Shown here one piece after another: positions 47,285 through 58,439 of a stretch of 64,000 nucleotides of DNA (position 1 is the first letter of the stretch; each line of letters begins with the position of its first letter). The stretch lies in assembly GCA_024362935.1 (NCBI GenBank), contig JANCRA010000006.1:35519924-35583923 (forward strand). The letters are read 5' to 3'. Source of the DNA: Setophaga petechia. Taxonomy: Eukaryota > Chordata > Aves > Passeriformes > Parulidae. The notes below the pieces were generated by a model that worked only from the letters and a program-made list of their open reading frames with translations, was not told the origin of the DNA and did not search any database. The position numbers and the translations under genes are program-made.

Positions 47285-48383
47285 TCACAAGAACTCTGAG
47301 CCCCAAAGCCCTTCAACAGTCAGAAAAATTTGACTTCTCAAACACAGTCCAAAAGCTGTCAAAGCTGACAGTGACACTGTTGAACATGGGGGTGACACTG
47401 AACACATGGAATGGCTGCTAAGGAAATCAATTGCTGCTCTGTTCTGTAAGGCTGCATGTCTGACAGCACTGACATCAGTCATCATGTCACTAATTGCAAT
47501 GGAAGTAGCACTGTCTTCTTTCTTCAGCCAACACCCCAATCGGTATCATGGTTTCAATGCCTCACCCGAGGCAAGTTGATGTAGAAATAAATTTGATGTA
47601 ACTCATTTTGCAGGGCCCTAGGGTCTGAAATTCCTATTACACTTTTCTTTATAATGACGGGCAAATCTTTTTTCTCTGTGTTTTCTCTTGATGGTTTTTT
47701 TAACAATAGGTGCAATCACAGTGACTTGTCTGATGCTACATGGGCCACCTTTAATTTTTGAGGGAATGCCCTGCCAGGCTCTATCTCCACAAATGAGCCA
47801 ATACTCTGTTGCTAATTGGCGTGGGGACTCATCTAGGTCATCTACTTGTCAGCAGTTTCACCCTTAGGGGACACTAGGGTAGTACAACTGCACCACAAAC
47901 TTGAGTATCTGTCCTCAGGATGATGGGGAGTAACATTTAACTGTGGATCTCCCTGGTACTGAAACTCAGCACAAAATTCCATCACCAATGAACCAAGAAT
48001 TCCAATTCTTGAGGCTCAGACAGTTCTTTAAGAAGATCAGGGGCCCGGTGATGCCAGCTGGTTATGGGATTGGTCTCGTTGGCAGCCTCACACCAATATT
48101 TGTCATGATTGGGTATTGGCTACTCCTTGGCTGGCACAGGCACACCGACCAAACAGGTTGCAAAGGATTTGTCTGGGCTCAAATTGGTCAAACACATGGT
48201 GTCTGAGCCTGCTGACTTGGCTAAAGCAAGGCAAACATTCATTTTTGGTTGATCTACAGGCATATATGCATGCAAAAAGCAAGCAAGCAAAACAAACAAG
48301 TGCCAGTATATCATTTGATCAAGCTTCATGTTCTTCTTCAGCTGCTTTTTGGCAAGAGCTTCTCTATCTATTTCAGTTCTCAA
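47285..48383 (-). pseudogene. env: ERV-F env, degraded
   Basis: A signal-peptide-bearing N-terminus starts at about 48,329 (IYWHLFVLLACFLHAY) followed by VDQPKMNV, AKSAGSDTMCL and ATCLVGVPV, the same SU start as ERV-E and ERV-D. SU continues in broken frames to about 47,700. A TM piece at 47,539-47,285 has [26 protein letters not shown], but the CX6CC that should follow is missing, replaced by frameshifted sequence. No functional envelope remains. Confidence 0.75.
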
Positions 48384-48599
48384 GCAAATCTTTTAGCACT
48401 TGTTCAGGAACTGGCCAACTATAGCGCACTAAACTGTCCCTCTAACCTTCGATTTTTACAAATTTGGATATCTTAGAACTCTTTTGAACACAATGGACAC
48501 CACGCTTTTGCTGAAAGAGCTCTATGATACAAACCATTTTCACAGTCGAAAAATCAACATCAAACTCAAGATTTGTAGCTTTCACAGGTTGAACAGGGA

Positions 48600-49067
48600 A
48601 TATCTGGCATGAACCATAGCTTCTCCGTGCGGCTCAGGTCTGCGTGCTCATTTCCCTGCTGGTGGAATTGTCGGTGCGCTCTTGTGTATGAGACGGTTTC
48701 ACATCCTTTTCGGGGACCCACTTAGGTCTGGCACCTGTGCAAATGCAAGCATACCCTTTGCCCCAAGTGATTAGTGGAAATGGTCCTTCAATTTGTCCTA
48801 ACTCAAGGTTTCTGACAAAACTGAAAGATTTTCTTTAAATTTTGCCTGTGTGCTGTTTGAAAAGTTCCTAAAAATTGGAGGATTAGGTCCTGCAAATGAG
48901 CTATTCATAACATAAAGACATACAAAGCTTTGCTCAACCTAATCTGGTGTGTTGCTTGGGTCACTCTCCCTTTTGTTGATCTAGAATGGTTTTAGAGTGT
49001 GGTGTGTCCTTTCAACAATTGCCTGACCTGTGTGGGAATATGGAATTCCAAAAGTGTGGCGAACACC
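48600..49067 (-). pseudogene. pol: ERV-F integrase C-terminal fragment
   Basis: The minus strand from 49,066 reads a betaretroviral integrase segment (FGIPYSHTGQAIVERTHHTLK, with the catalytic Glu), then the C-terminal domain with several stops (PPIFRNFSNSTQAKF). The N-terminal part is cut off at the LTR that begins at 49,068. Confidence 0.7.
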
Positions 49068-49650
49068 TGTCGGGACTCAGGACATCCCTCTGGCTGTCCT
49101 GAGCAGCCAAGACCCTTGCCAGGGGTCTCAGTGACCCTGGCACAGAGACCAAAATGCCTCTGTGAGTTTGATTATGGCCCGTGGAGCAAATTACCAACCT
49201 TATATGAACACCAGCAAGCCACAACAGTTTAAGTAGAATATTAGAGAAGTTATCACAGGGTGAAATATGCATTTTGGGATTTTGGTACAGGGGGGTTATG
49301 GAGACAAGATGGAGGGAACTGGGTGTGTCCAGCCTTCCTCCTTCTTCTTCTTGGCCTCCATCTTCTGTGGTGATGTTGGCACTTAGAGATTGGTTTAGAA
49401 TAGAAGCTCACTGTCTAACATAGATGATGGGCATTGGGAAGTAATTGTAAACATTGCACACGTAGTTTGTAGTATAAAGACATAACACCACCCTGGGGGC
49501 AGGCAGAGTGCCTCGGACTGTCTTGCTGAGCTGACCTCGGCAGGGCAGGAGAAAAATTTTTTATAGATAAGATAAAATAAACAACGTTAAGACCGAGAGA
49601 TGAAGAGCTCTGACTCCTTCTTTAAGCGCCGGGCTGGGAAAAAAGACTTT
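49068..49650 (+). repeat. LTR-G, solo LTR interrupting ERV-F
   Basis: Starts TGTCGGGACTC exactly where the ERV-F integrase frame breaks. It contains GGGGGGTTATGGAGACAAGATGG, a TATAAAGACATAAC box (about 49,473), AATAAACAACG (about 49,577) and a tail CTTTAAGCGCCGGGCTGGG. The right end is uncertain and no target duplication was found, so a deletion may have followed insertion. Confidence 0.6.
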
Positions 49651-49698
49651 GGATGGCATTCCAAATTATCATAAAAGCAAGGACAAGGTTGCTGACAA

Positions 49699-50238
49699 TG
49701 TCAGGCAGGAATTTTTCTACAATTCATTTACCATGAACGGAACAGGGCACTCTTTGATCAGTGTCTTGAGAGGTTTATTAAAGCATCAGTCTCAGTACAT
49801 TGTTACAACAATGGAGACAAACAGATGCCACCTTCTCGCTGAATCAAGCAGAATGCCAAAGAGACGTAATGTTACAGCATATCATAAAGCCATTTCCATC
49901 TGCGTTTCAGCCAATCACACATAGAGAGCAAGAACATTGACAATACTTCTATCCAATAATATAAAGCACATGTAGCTTTGGTAAGCGGCCTACTTTCAAA
50001 GACAATAGCTTGTTCCTAAGAAGAAAAGCACAAAGGTCTATTCAAACTTTAACCTTCTAAAGATATACATTAAGTAAACTTGTTACTACTTAAGGCAGCA
50101 CCTAACATAGGCCTACTGTTCTTCTCTCACGTTTGCATTACTAATTTTTCTGCTGCTTTAGCATTTCACTGTCTTTACTGGCTTAGGCCTGCTTTTTCCT
50201 ACCTTTCTTAAAACCCTCTGATTTTTAGGATTCCCACA
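49699..50238 (-). repeat. ERV-E 3' LTR (about 540 bp)
   Basis: The minus strand starts TGTGGGAATCC right after a polypurine tract (AGGGAGGGGGAAT, 50,239-50,251) and has AATAAA near 49,777. It shares block order with the ERV-F LTR, so the two elements belong to one family. The lower boundary is approximate. Confidence 0.7.
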
Positions 50239-50452
50239 ATTCCCCCTCCCTGCTGATACATATAGAAACCGTCATATTCGTGTCGTTGACTACTTGCGTT
50301 TCTTAGCCCTACTATAATATTTTTGCGTACTATTTGCTGAAGGTTTGCTCTTGCTGACACTAAGCGTTGCTATGTAACAGCACAGCAACTTAATGCTGTG
50401 AAGGCCCAGTCAGTGAAAAAGTGAAGGCATCATGTCTGATAATAGTTACGAG

Positions 50453-51091
50453 TCACTTTTCAAAAAATTCTTTTCGATTCCAGGGCCTTAACTCAAAACC
50501 TTCTTCCATTTCGATGCCTTCGTCTGGCATCTCTGTAAGATTACAAACACTCTCTGTGCTTTTATTACCTAACTCTCTTTCTTGAATGACAAAAATTTCT
50601 CGGACTGTTTTGTTTATCATTCGCTGCACACACTGAAGTATGCAGGGAATTACTATCAATATCAATACTAAAACACCCAGGACATAGAGACCTATCTTGC
50701 AAAGTTGCCTTAGCCAAGGTGCAAAGCTCCATTCTTGGAACAAATCATCTAACCAAGAACTACCATCTTCTTTAATTTGGGCAGTCAAATCTTTTAGTTT
50801 TGTATGCTTTTGTGAATGGATTCGGAGTGATCGGATAGGTTCATACAACACAACCCTTCAAATTCTTCACAACCATGTCCTTGTGCCAGTAAAAGAAAAT
50901 CAATGGCTGCTCTATTTTGAAGAGTAGCATGTCTAACACTATCCACATCAGTTAACATATCACTAATTGCAGAGGATGTGGCATTAACTTGCTTACTCAA
51001 CCAACATCTGACCCGATCTAATTGTTTCAATGCCTCTGCTGAAGCCAATTAGGGTAAAAATATACTTGCTGAAACTCTTCTGGTGGATTTC
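50453..51091 (-). pseudogene. env: ERV-E env, transmembrane part
   Basis: Continuation of the ERV-E env beyond the ERV-D insertion. It has [26 protein letters not shown] (CX6CC covalent SU-TM type), then [11 protein letters not shown] frameshift near 50,800 leads to a second frame with a strong membrane helix (about 50,700-50,630; L/I/V run) and a roughly 70-residue cytoplasmic tail ending at 50,453. It is inactive because SU lies 9 kb away on the other side of ERV-D. Confidence 0.85.
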
Positions 51092-51643
51092 TGTAGTAAA
51101 TGCTACAGGCCCTGCCAGGGCACCATGGAGGCTTTAACAATAGAATTGCTGACACAGCAGTCTGGAGATGTCCTAACCCTGGACCCACAACGTATATTTG
51201 TACCCTTATAAGGAAAAAACCCTATTGATCCTTCTATTGGTCACTTGTGAAACCTTTAACCTGTATTCATTGGTCAAGTTTGGAGCCTGGCCAAAGGTAT
51301 ATATGTAGCTTACTGTACCCTATTAAGTTAAAAGAAGAACCACTCCGGACCTTTCACGTATTCCTGAATAAACCATCTCCAGTGGAACTGCCGGCGTCTT
51401 CTTCTCCTCTCTCCGTCTGCCTGAGCCTACACCCGGGGAAGCCAAGCCTAGCAGCAGCTGAACCCTAAAGAGCTGAGATCCCAGAGCTGTTATCACTATA
51501 AAGAGCTGTTATCACTCTGCTGGCTAGAAGGCTCCCCGTGGTTTCGGGACCAAGCAGGCTGGACTCCAGGGCTCTGTCCTTTCCTGGGATAGAGGTCCCG
51601 GGCCAACGCCCAGCTATTGAGACCCCCAAAAGGCTCGCCAATA
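51092..51643 (+). repeat. ERV-D 5' LTR
   Basis: Starts TGTAGTAAATG and ends GCCAATA, with a TATA-like GGTATATATG near 51,296 and AATAAA near 51,369. The end is fixed by comparison with the 3' copy and its target duplication, and is TA rather than the usual CA. Confidence 0.9.
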
Positions 51644-51992
51644 ATTGCCGTCCCGACAGTCGCTCGGACTCACGTCTGCGACGCTGAGCATCTAATTCCC
51701 CCCGGGGAATTCTGTAACTGCCGTCAGGAGACGCCGATGCCCAGAACAGAGGACTTTTCGTTTTAGAAAACCTCCCAACGGGTAAAACTCGGTTCAACCC
51801 TTAAAACTTGCAACAGAACGAAATTCGTTCAAGGAGGATCGAGTAAGGCAGACCCCCCTTCTGCAGACGAAGCCCGAAGGATGTAAGTATGATGATTTAA
51901 AAATTGCGCGCAATTCCTTTGAGCTTCTATTTTTTTTTCTGTTCTTTTTCTTTTTTTTCTCTGTTTTTCTGTAGGAAGGGTGGAATTTTATT
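51644..51992 (+). other. ERV-D leader
   Basis: Region between LTR and gag that should hold the primer-binding and packaging signals. The bases after the LTR (ATTGCCGTCCCGACAG) do not begin with the canonical TGG, so I cannot name the primer tRNA. A pyrimidine-rich tract precedes the gag ATG. Confidence 0.5.
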
Positions 51993-54440
51993 ATGGGGAC
52001 TTGTTTCAGTACCCTAAAACTTACCACGCTTGAGAGAGAGATATATTTATCTATCGTAGAAACGTTATCTGATAAGAAATTCCGCTTCTCTAGGGGTCAG
52101 TTATCCAAATGGACATTAAAAGCTTTCGTGGGCTGGATAGTTAAACAATTTCCTGATACTAATACCTCCACTCTGACCGAAAATGCCTTCTGGGACAAAG
52201 TCGGGACAGCTCTGTACCTATCTCAAACTAAACAGGATTTCTCTGTCTCTAACTATTTACCTTTATTTCACATTATAACTAAAAGCTTCGAAAGGGTTAA
52301 TTCTGAAGCTCCTACAGAGCCACTGACTGACACTGATAAGATCAGTGAGAAATGTGTCTTATCTAGCACAGTCCCCCACATCCCGGTAACAGATTCCGGT
52401 CAGAACAATACCCTCCTGGGGGCCTCCTTTCCTGCCCTATATCCATCCCTGGGGTCGGTCGCCCCCCCATGCTTTCCTGATCCAAGCCTCCCCGCGTCCG
52501 CTGACCACCACTCTCCACCCGCTGCTCCCCCGCCGTTTCCTGCCCCCCCCCCGCCCTCCTGCTCCTGCGTCAGCTTTGTCCACGCCCTAGCCCAGCCCTG
52601 TCGCAATCCCTGTCCCCGCCCCATCCCGATCCCCGCCTACGTGCCTGTCGCCACCCCCGTCCCATTCCCCGCCCACGTCCCGCCCGCCGCTCCCGCCCCG
52701 CTCCTCCACGTCCCGCCTGGCCCCCCCCCCCCGCTTTCCCCTAGCTGCGCCGCCCCTCCCCCTACCTGCTGCCGCTGCCCCCATCCCTGCCCCCCCTGCC
52801 GCCGCTGCCGCCCCTGCTCCCCCCGCCACTGCCGCCGCCGCTCTCCCCGCCCCCGCCACCCCCGCCCTGCCCGCCGCCGCCGCTGCCGGCCCGCCCGCTC
52901 CCCCCGCCACTGCCACGGCCCCGGCCATGCCCGCAATGCCTGCCTGCTCACCCCAACACACCCCGTGCATTCACCCCTGCCCCTGTATGCCCCTCCAACT
53001 CCTGCCCCAACCCCCCTGCCACTCGACCGAGCCTGGGATCCCCCGCGACAACAATCCCCCCACCCGGCAGCAGTCCTGCTGCCTCCCTATCCCTGCCCCC
53101 GCCTTGCCTGGCCACCCAACAGAACCTGTGAAAAAAAAAAATCCACGAAAGCAAAAACACCTAAACAGCATCCTTTTAGAGCTGCGGACACTGACTCAGA
53201 TGATAACAGCTCTTCTAATGAATCTGATGCCGATATAATACATATAGACCCTTGGGCCCATATTAAGTTAGAAGCCACCAGATCCGGAGACTGGGATTTG
53301 GCACAGAAAATTACTGCATTCCCTGTCGAATACAGGGTCGGTCTTAACGGAGGAGAATTGTCTAATAAGTTTTGGAAACCGATTTCAAATAAGGCATTGG
53401 TACAATTACGAAGTACAGCCACAGAGCATGGACGAGGTTCACACATTTTTAGAAATCTATTAGAAGCTATGTTCTCTGCACATGTTTTGCTTCCTCATGA
53501 TGTAAAAAATATTTCACAATGCCTCCTATCGCCAGCAGAATATCTGTTATGGGATAGGCATTGGAAAAAACACCTGAAAACATTATCTGATGCATATGCT
53601 GCTGATGAGAATAAGACCAGCTTTACAGTAGAGCAGCTGGCAGGTGAAGGTAATTTGCAAAAGCCAGCTGAACAAATGGAAACATTGACTAAAGATGCCT
53701 TGCAGGACATTGCCTTAGCTGCAAAAACCTCCATCCTTCTTATACGAGATGATGCTATGTCCACAATGCATTTTGCTACTATAAGGCAAGGCATGGATGA
53801 GACCTTTATAAAATTTGTTGATCGCCTGAAAGACGCTCTTGAGAGGCAAATTGAAAGCACAGAGGCTAGAAAAGAACTTTTATGTAGGCTTGCTTTGAGT
53901 AACTCTAATGAAAAATGTAAAGCTATTCTGAGGCCCTTAACACTGGAATCAGACCCGACGATTGAGCAAATGTTAGAACATTGTTCTCGTTATATGTCCA
54001 CTGAAAATACAGTGGTACAAGCAGTCTCTAAGGGTATTGCTGAAGGAGTTTCTGGTGCTTATGCAGTTATAGCTTCTAAAGATCAAGCTAAATGCTATCA
54101 CTGTGAGGATCTTGGACACTATATAAAGGACTGTCTGGAGAGGTCACCCCCCCGGTACCACCGTAATTATTATCAAAGACCCCAGAACCAGCTCCAATTT
54201 CAGCACCGTTCCCACCAGCGTCATGGAAACGCCTGGAGGAGCTCAGACGAGCCCCGGGCGATGACAACAAATCAAAGGCTGCCCAGACCCAATTCCGCAC
54301 CAGCCCGGACCGTTCCAAACGCAAGGAGGGGGGACCAACTCTCGGGACAGCCCACAGGACAGTCAACGGGACAACCCAGGGGACAACCCACGGAACAGCC
54401 TTCAGAACCACCGAGAGCGGTACACGGCGGCAACTGGTAA
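51993..54440 (+). CDS. gag: ERV-D Gag polyprotein
   Basis: 815 codons without a stop, starting MGTC (myristoylation-type). The matrix is about residues 1-110. A very long low-complexity region (about 150-380) is rich in P, C, R and H. An acidic segment (DTDSDDNSSSNESD) precedes capsid, which begins near the ITAFPVEYRVGLNGG segment and has a major homology region-like DETFIKFVDRLKDAL. One zinc knuckle, CYHCEDLGHYIKDC, follows, then a Q/G/P-rich tail with GQPTGQSTGQPRGQ-type repeats. The P/C/R-rich part is probably a frame-swapped version of an A/P-rich linker (see findings). It still reads as one frame, so it could be translated. Confidence 0.88.
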   Translation: MGTCFSTLKLTTLEREIYLSIVETLSDKKFRFSRGQLSKWTLKAFVGWIVKQFPDTNTSTLTENAFWDKVGTALYLSQTKQDFSVSNYLPLFHIITKSFERVNSEAPTEPLTDTDKISEKCVLSSTVPHIPVTDSGQNNTLLGASFPALYPSLGSVAPPCFPDPSLPASADHHSPPAAPPPFPAPPPPSCSCVSFVHALAQPCRNPCPRPIPIPAYVPVATPVPFPAHVPPAAPAPLLHVPPGPPPPLSPSCAAPPPTCCRCPHPCPPCRRCRPCSPRHCRRRSPRPRHPRPARRRRCRPARSPRHCHGPGHARNACLLTPTHPVHSPLPLYAPPTPAPTPLPLDRAWDPPRQQSPHPAAVLLPPYPCPRLAWPPNRTCEKKKSTKAKTPKQHPFRAADTDSDDNSSSNESDADIIHIDPWAHIKLEATRSGDWDLAQKITAFPVEYRVGLNGGELSNKFWKPISNKALVQLRSTATEHGRGSHIFRNLLEAMFSAHVLLPHDVKNISQCLLSPAEYLLWDRHWKKHLKTLSDAYAADENKTSFTVEQLAGEGNLQKPAEQMETLTKDALQDIALAAKTSILLIRDDAMSTMHFATIRQGMDETFIKFVDRLKDALERQIESTEARKELLCRLALSNSNEKCKAILRPLTLESDPTIEQMLEHCSRYMSTENTVVQAVSKGIAEGVSGAYAVIASKDQAKCYHCEDLGHYIKDCLERSPPRYHRNYYQRPQNQLQFQHRSHQRHGNAWRSSDEPRAMTTNQRLPRPNSAPARTVPNARRGDQLSGQPTGQSTGQPRGQPTEQPSEPPRAVHGGNW

Positions 54441-54445
54441 CTGCT

Positions 54446-55378
54446 TTGACCATTGACTTTAATAATAAGGATATTCACCGTGTTCCCACAGGCAAATATG
54501 GACCTAAAGGTACTCCTTCAGACATTTTGATTATGGGTGATTCTCTTAATGGGCCAAAAGAAATCTTTGTTGTTCCGGAAGTGCTGACAGTACAGCCAGG
54601 TCAAGAGATCCTGGTTCAGGTTCTTTGCATAGACTCACCATTTTTTCTTTCTAAGGGAACTCCAATTGCACAGGCCTTTTTACTCCCAAAGAGTCACAGG
54701 GAACAGATCCCTCTCAACCCTACAGCGATGTGGGCACAAGTCATGGGACCGATCAAGCCTGCAATCGAATGTGGCATCACTTGCAAAGGAGAGAAGACCC
54801 ACCTGCCAGGGATGCTGGACATCGGTGCTGATGTGACCATCATCGCCCATTCAGATTGGCCAGCACACTGGGATCTACAACCTGTCACATGTCGCTATCA
54901 GACACAAAGGAACACGAGCACACACCTCTTTCAAGGTGAAGGAAAAAAGGGAAGTTTTATTTTCTGACTCCTATATTTATAGTTTTACAAAGGTGACAGA
55001 GGATTGGAGGGTGACAGTGACACCTCTCCAATGACACTGGCTACAACAACAGTCCATCAATTCTCTCCTCCTCCATCAAAGGAATGTGAACAACAAGTTA
55101 TTTACAAGAAAGTGTGTGATAAAGTTCCTTAGAAGAATGTCAACATCAGAAGGCCTTGAGAATCTTAAAAAACCAGGGCGACAGTCACAGGCGTGATTAC
55201 TGGGATTGGTGGAACTACCGTTTCCATGAGAAGCAAACACAACCTTCTTGTTGAAGGACCTGAAGGAAAACTGGCAACCATCCGACCATTCGTGGTAAGG
55301 GCCCCCATCACCCTTTGGGGCCGAGACGTTCTATCCCAGTGGGGAGCTTCTCTACGTATTCCCACCCAGGATTTCTAA
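54446..55378 (+). pseudogene. pro: ERV-D pro (dUTPase-like segment and protease), split by a solo LTR
   Basis: In the -1 frame relative to gag. The N-terminal part (KGTPSDILIM, VLTVQPGQEILVQV, KGTPIAQAFLLP) resembles the end of a retroviral dUTPase; that assignment is tentative. The protease follows, with MLDIGADVTIIA where the catalytic triad DTG is expected: the Thr is Ile. The frame is then interrupted by a 294-bp LTR plus 6-bp duplication and resumes at 55,190 with the flap and C-terminal region (HNLLVEGPEGKLATI, LWGRDVLSQWG). The insertion totals 300 bp and so preserves frame, but brings its own stop. Confidence 0.85.
54890..55183 (-). repeat. Solo LTR, 294 bp, inside ERV-D pro
   Basis: Ends are TGTCGC...GCGACA on either strand. 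The target duplication gtcaca is at 54,884-54,889 and 55,184-55,189. On the minus strand a TATA box (CTATAAATATAG) and AATAAA occur in order near 54,975 and 54,955, giving the orientation. It is younger than ERV-D. Confidence 0.9.
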
Positions 55379-58088
55379 CTGGGGCCACTGAGGTAAGCGC
55401 ACTGCCAGACACACCTCGTCTCATCTGGAAAAGCAACACCCCAGTCTGGCAGGAGCAGTGGTCCCTAAAAAAGGCCAAACTGCGCATCTTAAATGAACTG
55501 GTGGAGGAACAACTCAAGAAAGGGCACATAGTGGAATCCGACAGCCCTTGGAATTCTCCTGTATTTGTTCTACCAAAGCCTGGGACAAATAGGTGGTGCC
55601 TTCTCCACGACCTTTGCAGAATCAACGAAATCGTCGAGGACATGGGCCCTCTTCAGCCTGGCCTGCCTTCCCCATCGATGTTGCCTAGGGATTGGACACT
55701 CGCTATCATAGACATTAAGGACTGTTTCTTCAGCATTCCACTGCACCCTGAGGATGCTCCAAGATTTGCTTTCTCCGTTCCCTCCATCAACAAGGAGGGC
55801 CTGCTTAAAAGATATCATTGGCTTTTTCTTCCTCAAGGATTAAAATCCTCGCCTAGCATTTGTCAGCGATACGTAGCTCACATTGTGTCTCCCGTTCGGA
55901 AATCATTTCCAGACACTATAATCTATCGCTATATGGATGACATTCTGGTGTGCGCTTCAAACAAGGCTGATTTGGACACTACAGTTAAAAAGACTATTGA
56001 AGCCATAGAAAAGGCAGGAATGGAGATTCGTGAGAACAAAATCCAGTACGCTGAGCCACGGACTTACCTTGGAGTCCAGATTCGGGAAAGGACTATTGTT
56101 CCCCAGCAGATTGTAATCAAAGATGACCCAAAAAACCTGAGAGACTTACACAGCTTGTGCGGATCAATCAACTGGGTACGTCCACTGCTGGGACTTACAA
56201 CTGAGGACCTCACTCCCTTGTTCAATCTCCTTCGTGGACCCAAGGACCTGGACTCTCCCTGCACTCTCACAGAGGAAGCCAGAGGTGCCATCATCAAAGT
56301 CCAGGAAGCCCTGTCTTCACATTTGTCTTGCCCATCGCTACGAGCCCAGCCTGCCTTTCCAGTTCGTCGTTCTGGGAAAAGCACCCCGATTTCATGGACT
56401 GATTTTCCAATGGGACCATCAGCTGCGAGACCCTTTGTTGATACTGGAATGGATTTTTATAAGTAGCCAGCCTACAAAGACTCTTACCACCTACCAGGAG
56501 GTGATAGCACATTTAATAAAAAAAGCCAGGGCTCACCTTTGCTCCCTTTCAGGATGTGATTTTGAATGCATATACTTGCCTATAACTCTTAAGGACTTTG
56601 AGGATTTATTCCAGACCAATGCGAGTCTGCAGTTTGCCTTGGATAGTTATACGGGTAGAATCTCAGCACATATCCCAGAACACAAACTTTTTAACAAAAA
56701 TGAAACTTTTGATTTGATTCCTAAGCAAATCCAAAGCAGAAAGCCTCTCAAAGCTCTAACTCTCTTTACAGACGGCTCTGGGTCCTCTCACAAACCAGTG
56801 ATTACTTGGAGAGACCCCCAAACACAAGACTGGCAGTCTGATGTACAAGTGGTGGAAGGATCACCACAGATTGCAGAATTAGCAGCCGTTGTCAGAGCCT
56901 TTGATAAATTTAAAAACCAGCCTTTCAATTTAGTCACAGATTCTGCCTATGTTGCAGGAATAGCTATGAGAGCAGAACATGCACTTCTTAAGGAAGTTTC
57001 TAATCCAAAGTTGTACCAACTGATCTCTAAATTAATAAAACTGATTTCCAACAGAAAGCAACCTTACCACATAATGCATGTGAGGTCACACACAGACCTC
57101 CCAGGTTTTGTTGCAGAAGGCAACAGAAAAGCAGATGCATTAGCAATGACAGTACAAACTGCTAATGTTCCTGACATCTTTGCCCAGGCAAAGCTGTCTC
57201 ATGCGTTTTTTCATCAAAATGCACCTGCCCTTATGAGAATGTTTAAGCTCTCAAGGGAGCAGGCAAAGGCTATTGTAGCTACATGCCCTAATTGCCAAAG
57301 CTACCAAATACCATCTTATGGGGACGGGAGTCAATCCCAGAAATCTGAAGAGCTGCCAGCTGTGTCAGACAGATGTAACTCACTTTGCACCTTTTGGAAA
57401 GTCAAAATATGTGCATGTATCGGTTGACACCTTTTCAGGAGCTGTATTTGCATCAATGCATGCAGGAGAAAAGTCCATGCACGCAATAAAACACTTTCAC
57501 CTTGCTTTTGCCACCCTGGGTGTACCAAAGGAGATTAAAACAGATAATGGACCAGCCTATACCTCCAACAAGTTAAAGGAGTTCTTCAATGAATGGGGCA
57601 TAGTGCACAAGACCGGCACACCTATAAACCCCACAGGACAATCCATCGTGGAAAGGACACATCAAACCCTCAAAAGAGTCCTCGATCAACAGAACAGGGA
57701 CACAAAAGCCACAGTTCCAGTGGAAAGACTTTGCAAGGCTCTCTATGTCACCAACTTCCTGAACTGTACAGCATCAGAGCCTGACCCACCAATTCTTCGC
57801 CACTTTGCAAATACCACCCAAGCAAAGCTCACTGAGAAGCCACCTGTGCTCGTGAAGGACCCTGAAACACACCAGATTTCGGGGCCTCATCAGTTGATCA
57901 CCTGGGGAAGAGGGTATGCGTGCGTGCTATTATCATCTGGTCCAAGGTGGTACCCAGGAAAATATGTGAAACTATACTTAGGAACTGCAAACAGTACTTC
58001 TGCAGATGGAGACAAGAAATCTCCAGAGGCAAACACAAGACCACCTCAGAACCAAACCAGCTCCGCCTGGAGACGAAGACGTTGCTGA
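55315..58088 (+). pseudogene. pol: ERV-D pol (reverse transcriptase, RNase H, integrase), two frameshifts
   Basis: In the -1 frame relative to pro. RT shows SPWNSPVFVLPKPG, IIDIKDCFFSIPL, the FLPQGLKSSP segment and YMDD (about 55,935). A frameshift between about 56,335 and 56,400 moves to the next frame: RT connection, then RNase H with TDGSG, IAEL, TDSAYVAG and NRKADAL, all four acidic positions kept. The integrase zinc domain has HAFFHQN and CPNC. A second shift near 57,310 precedes the integrase core with QTDVTHF, TDNGPAY and SIVERTHQ, so D,D,E is intact. The C-terminal domain ends at 58,088. Apart from the two shifts the domains look well preserved. Confidence 0.9.
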
Positions 58089-58439
58089 ACATCCACAAAC
58101 ACAAGAACAGACAGCCCCATTACAAGACAGCAGACAAGACAGAAAGTTAAAAAATAGTCAGCTGTATCAGGCCATAGATAGCCTTAACACTGAAGTGTTC
58201 TCTGAATTATGTGTTATTACACTGTGTTTTGTATCTTAAAAATCCTTTACTTCCCTCATCCTAACCCTTAAAACCTCTAACCCCCAAACCACTCCTCCCT
58301 TAGTGTAGCTTAGAAATTAAAAGAAAAAGGGGGGGGAGGAGAGGGGAACACAGAAAAGGACAAGGCAGAAATCCCTCTCATCATAAAGATAACAAATTCG
58401 GCTTGTATTCCCTATCAGAAGCCCTATTCCTGCCCAAAG
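58089..58439 (+). other. ERV-D pol-env spacer
   Basis: No long open frame. Contains a purine-rich run (about 58,320-58,345). A splice acceptor for env mRNA would be expected here, but I cannot place it. Confidence 0.4.

Noticed and set aside
51247..51468. 73-codon frame present identically in both ERV-D LTRs (also 59,837-60,058)
   Set aside because: It lies across U3-R of an LTR with TATA and poly(A) signals inside it; duplication reflects LTR identity, not a gene.
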